Of a stretch of 7,463 nt of DNA, positions 5,949 to 7,463 are shown in pieces. Source of the DNA: Saprospiraceae bacterium (GTDB lineage: Bacteria > Bacteroidota > Bacteroidia > Chitinophagales > Saprospiraceae); contig JAGQXA010000445.1 in the NCBI GenBank assembly GCA_020436865.1, positions 1-7,463 on the forward strand. The letters run 5' to 3'. A program made the position numbers and the translations under genes. The notes beneath the pieces were generated by a model. That model was given only the letters and a program-made list of their open reading frames with translations, was not told the origin of the DNA and did no database searches. The stretch's first letter is position 1. Each line of letters opens with the position of its first letter.

Positions 5949-6016
5949 GCAGCGGAATTTTCCTTCAGCTATCTCCTTCGGCCTGGTCCGGCCGGTGGAT
6001 CAAATTGTAGTTGCCC

Positions 6017-7162
6017 ATGTCCAATTTACGCTTTTTTGCAGCAAAGACCGTCCTGGCGCTCCTGTTGAGCGGCAGCCTTGGCAATGCCTCGGCCCAGGTC
6101 TTTGAAACCGTCACCAGCCTGCCGGAAGTGGTCTCCGAATCTTCCGGGATCGAGCTGAGCGGGCCCGACCGGATCTGGACCTTCAACGACAGCAGCGGCG
6201 ATCCCGTGTTGTACCTCTGCGACACGCTGGGAAACCTGATCAAGACCCTGGAGATCCTCAACGCCTGGAACCGCGACTGGGAAGACATCACCCAGGATGA
6301 CCAGGGCAACTTCTACATCGGCAACATCGGCAACAACTCCAACGACAATACCGACCTCACCATTTTCAAGATCCCCAATCCCGATACGGTGCAGGGAAGT
6401 AGCGTGACCGCTGAAGTGATCTCCTTTTCCTATGAAGACCAGTGGTCCTTTCCGCCCCCCCAGGACAGCCTGAATTTCGATTGCGAAGCGCTGATGTGGT
6501 TCGACGGGCACCTCTACCTGAGCACCAAGAACCAGACGATCCCCTTCGACGGCAAGACCCACCTCTACCGGCTGCCGGACACCCCCGGTCAATACGTGGC
6601 CGAAAAGATCGGCACCTTCGACACCGGAGGCACGGTGGTCGTTTCCTACTGGATCACGGCCGGCGATATCAGTCCCGACGGCTCCAAACTTGCCCTGTTA
6701 TCCAGCGACCGGATGTGGATCTTCTCGGGTTTTTCCGGCGACGACTTCTTCGGCGGGGAGGTGGAGATGATCGAGTTTCCGCACCTGACCCAAAAGGAAG
6801 GGATCTGCTTCGTCAGCGAAACGGAGCTGTACATCACCGACGAGGGCTGGGATTTCGGGATCGGGCGAAAACTGTACCGGCTCGATCTGCTGACGACCGG
6901 AGCGGGCGAACCGATCTTTCCGGACAACTCCCTTGCCATCTACCCGAACCCCTGTCGCGACCTGTTCGTCCTGGAAGGCGATCTGCAGGGTTGTGAGCTG
7001 GAGATCTTCGATCGATCCGGAGCCAGGCGGTCGGCAAGCCGCATTGGGTCCGGCCCTCTCGAAGTGAATGTCAAAGACCTGCCGGCGGGCGTCTTTTTCA
7101 TCCGCTTGACCTGCCGGGAAAGAGGCCGGGTCTGGACCAAACGCATGATCAAATTGGACTGA
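6017..7162 (+). CDS. T9SS-exported beta-propeller-like protein with type A sorting domain
   Basis: A 381-residue secreted protein. A signal peptide (charged RFFAAK, hydrophobic core TVLALLLSGSLG, cleavage likely after ASA or ASAQ at 25-27) takes it across the inner membrane. Residues 306-381 form a T9SS type A sorting domain: IYPNP (308-312), VLEGD, ELEIFDRSGA, LPAGVFFIRL (355-364) and the final KRMIKLD. This sends it through the outer membrane, usually to the cell surface. The body (about 28-300) is rich in short strands typical of a beta-propeller: SSGIE, IWTFNDSSGDP (53-63), DWEDI (87-91), NFYIGNIGNNSN (98-109), DCEALMW (155-161), ITAGDISPDGSKL, KEGICFV and ELYITDEG. These sit in the order seen in phytase-/esterase-like propeller proteins, a resemblance that is suggestive only. 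A TTG at 6011 is possible but the ATG at 6017 is the natural start. The stop faces a convergent gene 19 bases away. Confidence 0.88.
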   Translation: MSNLRFFAAKTVLALLLSGSLGNASAQVFETVTSLPEVVSESSGIELSGPDRIWTFNDSSGDPVLYLCDTLGNLIKTLEILNAWNRDWEDITQDDQGNFYIGNIGNNSNDNTDLTIFKIPNPDTVQGSSVTAEVISFSYEDQWSFPPPQDSLNFDCEALMWFDGHLYLSTKNQTIPFDGKTHLYRLPDTPGQYVAEKIGTFDTGGTVVVSYWITAGDISPDGSKLALLSSDRMWIFSGFSGDDFFGGEVEMIEFPHLTQKEGICFVSETELYITDEGWDFGIGRKLYRLDLLTTGAGEPIFPDNSLAIYPNPCRDLFVLEGDLQGCELEIFDRSGARRSASRIGSGPLEVNVKDLPAGVFFIRLTCRERGRVWTKRMIKLD

Positions 7163-7181
7163 CGCACAGCCTGCGCCTGTT

Positions 7182-7463
7182 TCAACCGCGATCCTCCGGC
7201 GCCTTTAGCCGCCCTAGCGAGTGGGCAACCAGCACCGACACAGTAATGTCTCCGGAGATGTTGACGACTGTCCGCCCCATGTCCAGCGGGCGGTCGACCG
7301 CCAGGATCATGGCTAGCGCCAGCGGCAAATGCTCTGCCGGAAAACCCACCGATTCCAGCACGATCACCAGCATGACGATGCCGGCACTGGGCGCGCCGGC
7401 GGCCCCGATGGCGGCCAAAGTGGCGGTCAGAACGATGATCAACTGGTCGCCCAACGCCAATTC
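7182..7463 (-). CDS. Sodium:dicarboxylate/amino-acid symporter (DAACS, SLC1 family), C-terminal part
   Basis: The last 93 residues of a secondary transporter; the gene starts beyond the right edge and the frame is open to the last base. The tip of re-entrant hairpin HP2 is visible as GAAGAPSAG (bases 7380-7406), followed by IVMLVIVLESVG. Transmembrane helix 8 carries AVDRPLDMGRTVVNISGD (within 7248-7301), the family signature with the Asp, Arg, Asn and Asp that bind substrate and sodium in GltPh. These proteins import glutamate, aspartate, C4-dicarboxylates or neutral amino acids with sodium or protons. The HP2 sequence recalls the animal EAAT/ASCT form (GAA-x-x-P-x-AG) as much as GltP/DctA, so the substrate is left open. 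A short tail (LKAPEDRG) ends the protein. Confidence 0.92.
   Translation of the reverse strand, partial: ELALGDQLIIVLTATLAAIGAAGAPSAGIVMLVIVLESVGFPAEHLPLALAMILAVDRPLDMGRTVVNISGDITVSVLVAHSLGRLKAPEDRG

Noticed and set aside
6026..6996. Long open frames on both strands (6026-6592 -, 6442-6996 +) inside the propeller gene
   Set aside because: They are shadows of the T9SS-exported gene in GC-rich sequence; the + frame translates to Arg/Pro-rich low-complexity sequence.
7163..7181. Bidirectional terminator between the convergent genes
   Set aside because: Only a four-base stem (ACAG/CTGT) with no T-run is visible in and around the 19-base gap; a terminator may lie inside coding sequence but cannot be shown.

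Overview
The window most likely comes from the chromosome of a member of the Bacteroidota. The main reason is the secreted protein at 6017-7162, which ends in a type A sorting domain of the type IX secretion system (T9SS), a system confined to that lineage. Supporting signs are the lack of AGGAGG-type ribosome binding sites at sensible distances before the starts, and a TAnnTTTG promoter element at 1078-1085. Most of the window has a moderately high GC content, judged by eye at about 52-58%. The first ~540 bases are clearly poorer, about 40% by hand count, so the left edge may have a different origin.

Layout. Positions 1-380 hold the 3' part of a GNAT acetyltransferase gene that starts upstream of the window. 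Positions 381-540 hold no complete gene, only a short open stretch that resembles a broken WG-repeat protein. A run of genes on the + strand follows: a single-domain cupin (541-1014); a 512-residue exported protein of unknown function (1170-2708); a bleomycin-resistance-like VOC protein (2748-3098); a Nudix hydrolase (3171-3653); a RimJ/RimL-type GNAT acetyltransferase (3775-4329); a Stf0-type sulfotransferase (4349-5116); a DUF4386 membrane protein (5173-5895); and the T9SS-exported beta-propeller-like protein (6017-7162). The 3' end of a sodium:dicarboxylate/amino-acid symporter gene lies on the - strand (7182-7463) and converges on the propeller gene with 19 bases between the stop codons.

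How the genes relate. Gaps between 541 and 5895 are short (19 to about 155 bases) and all these genes face the same way, so they could be read in one or a few transcripts. No single pathway is evident. Most are single-domain enzymes or binding proteins acting on small molecules (acetyl transfer, sulfuryl transfer, Nudix hydrolysis, drug or ligand binding, cupin chemistry), an assortment typical of accessory, detoxification-like regions.

The most unusual item is the exported protein at 1170-2708. Reading it by eye shows five tandem modules of about 88-95 residues. Each starts with a W-x-x-[FY] anchor. Modules 2-5 each carry a cysteine pair separated by exactly 17 residues, and module 1 keeps only the second cysteine. 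I do not recognise this repeat as a named family, and it is the best candidate here for something undescribed.
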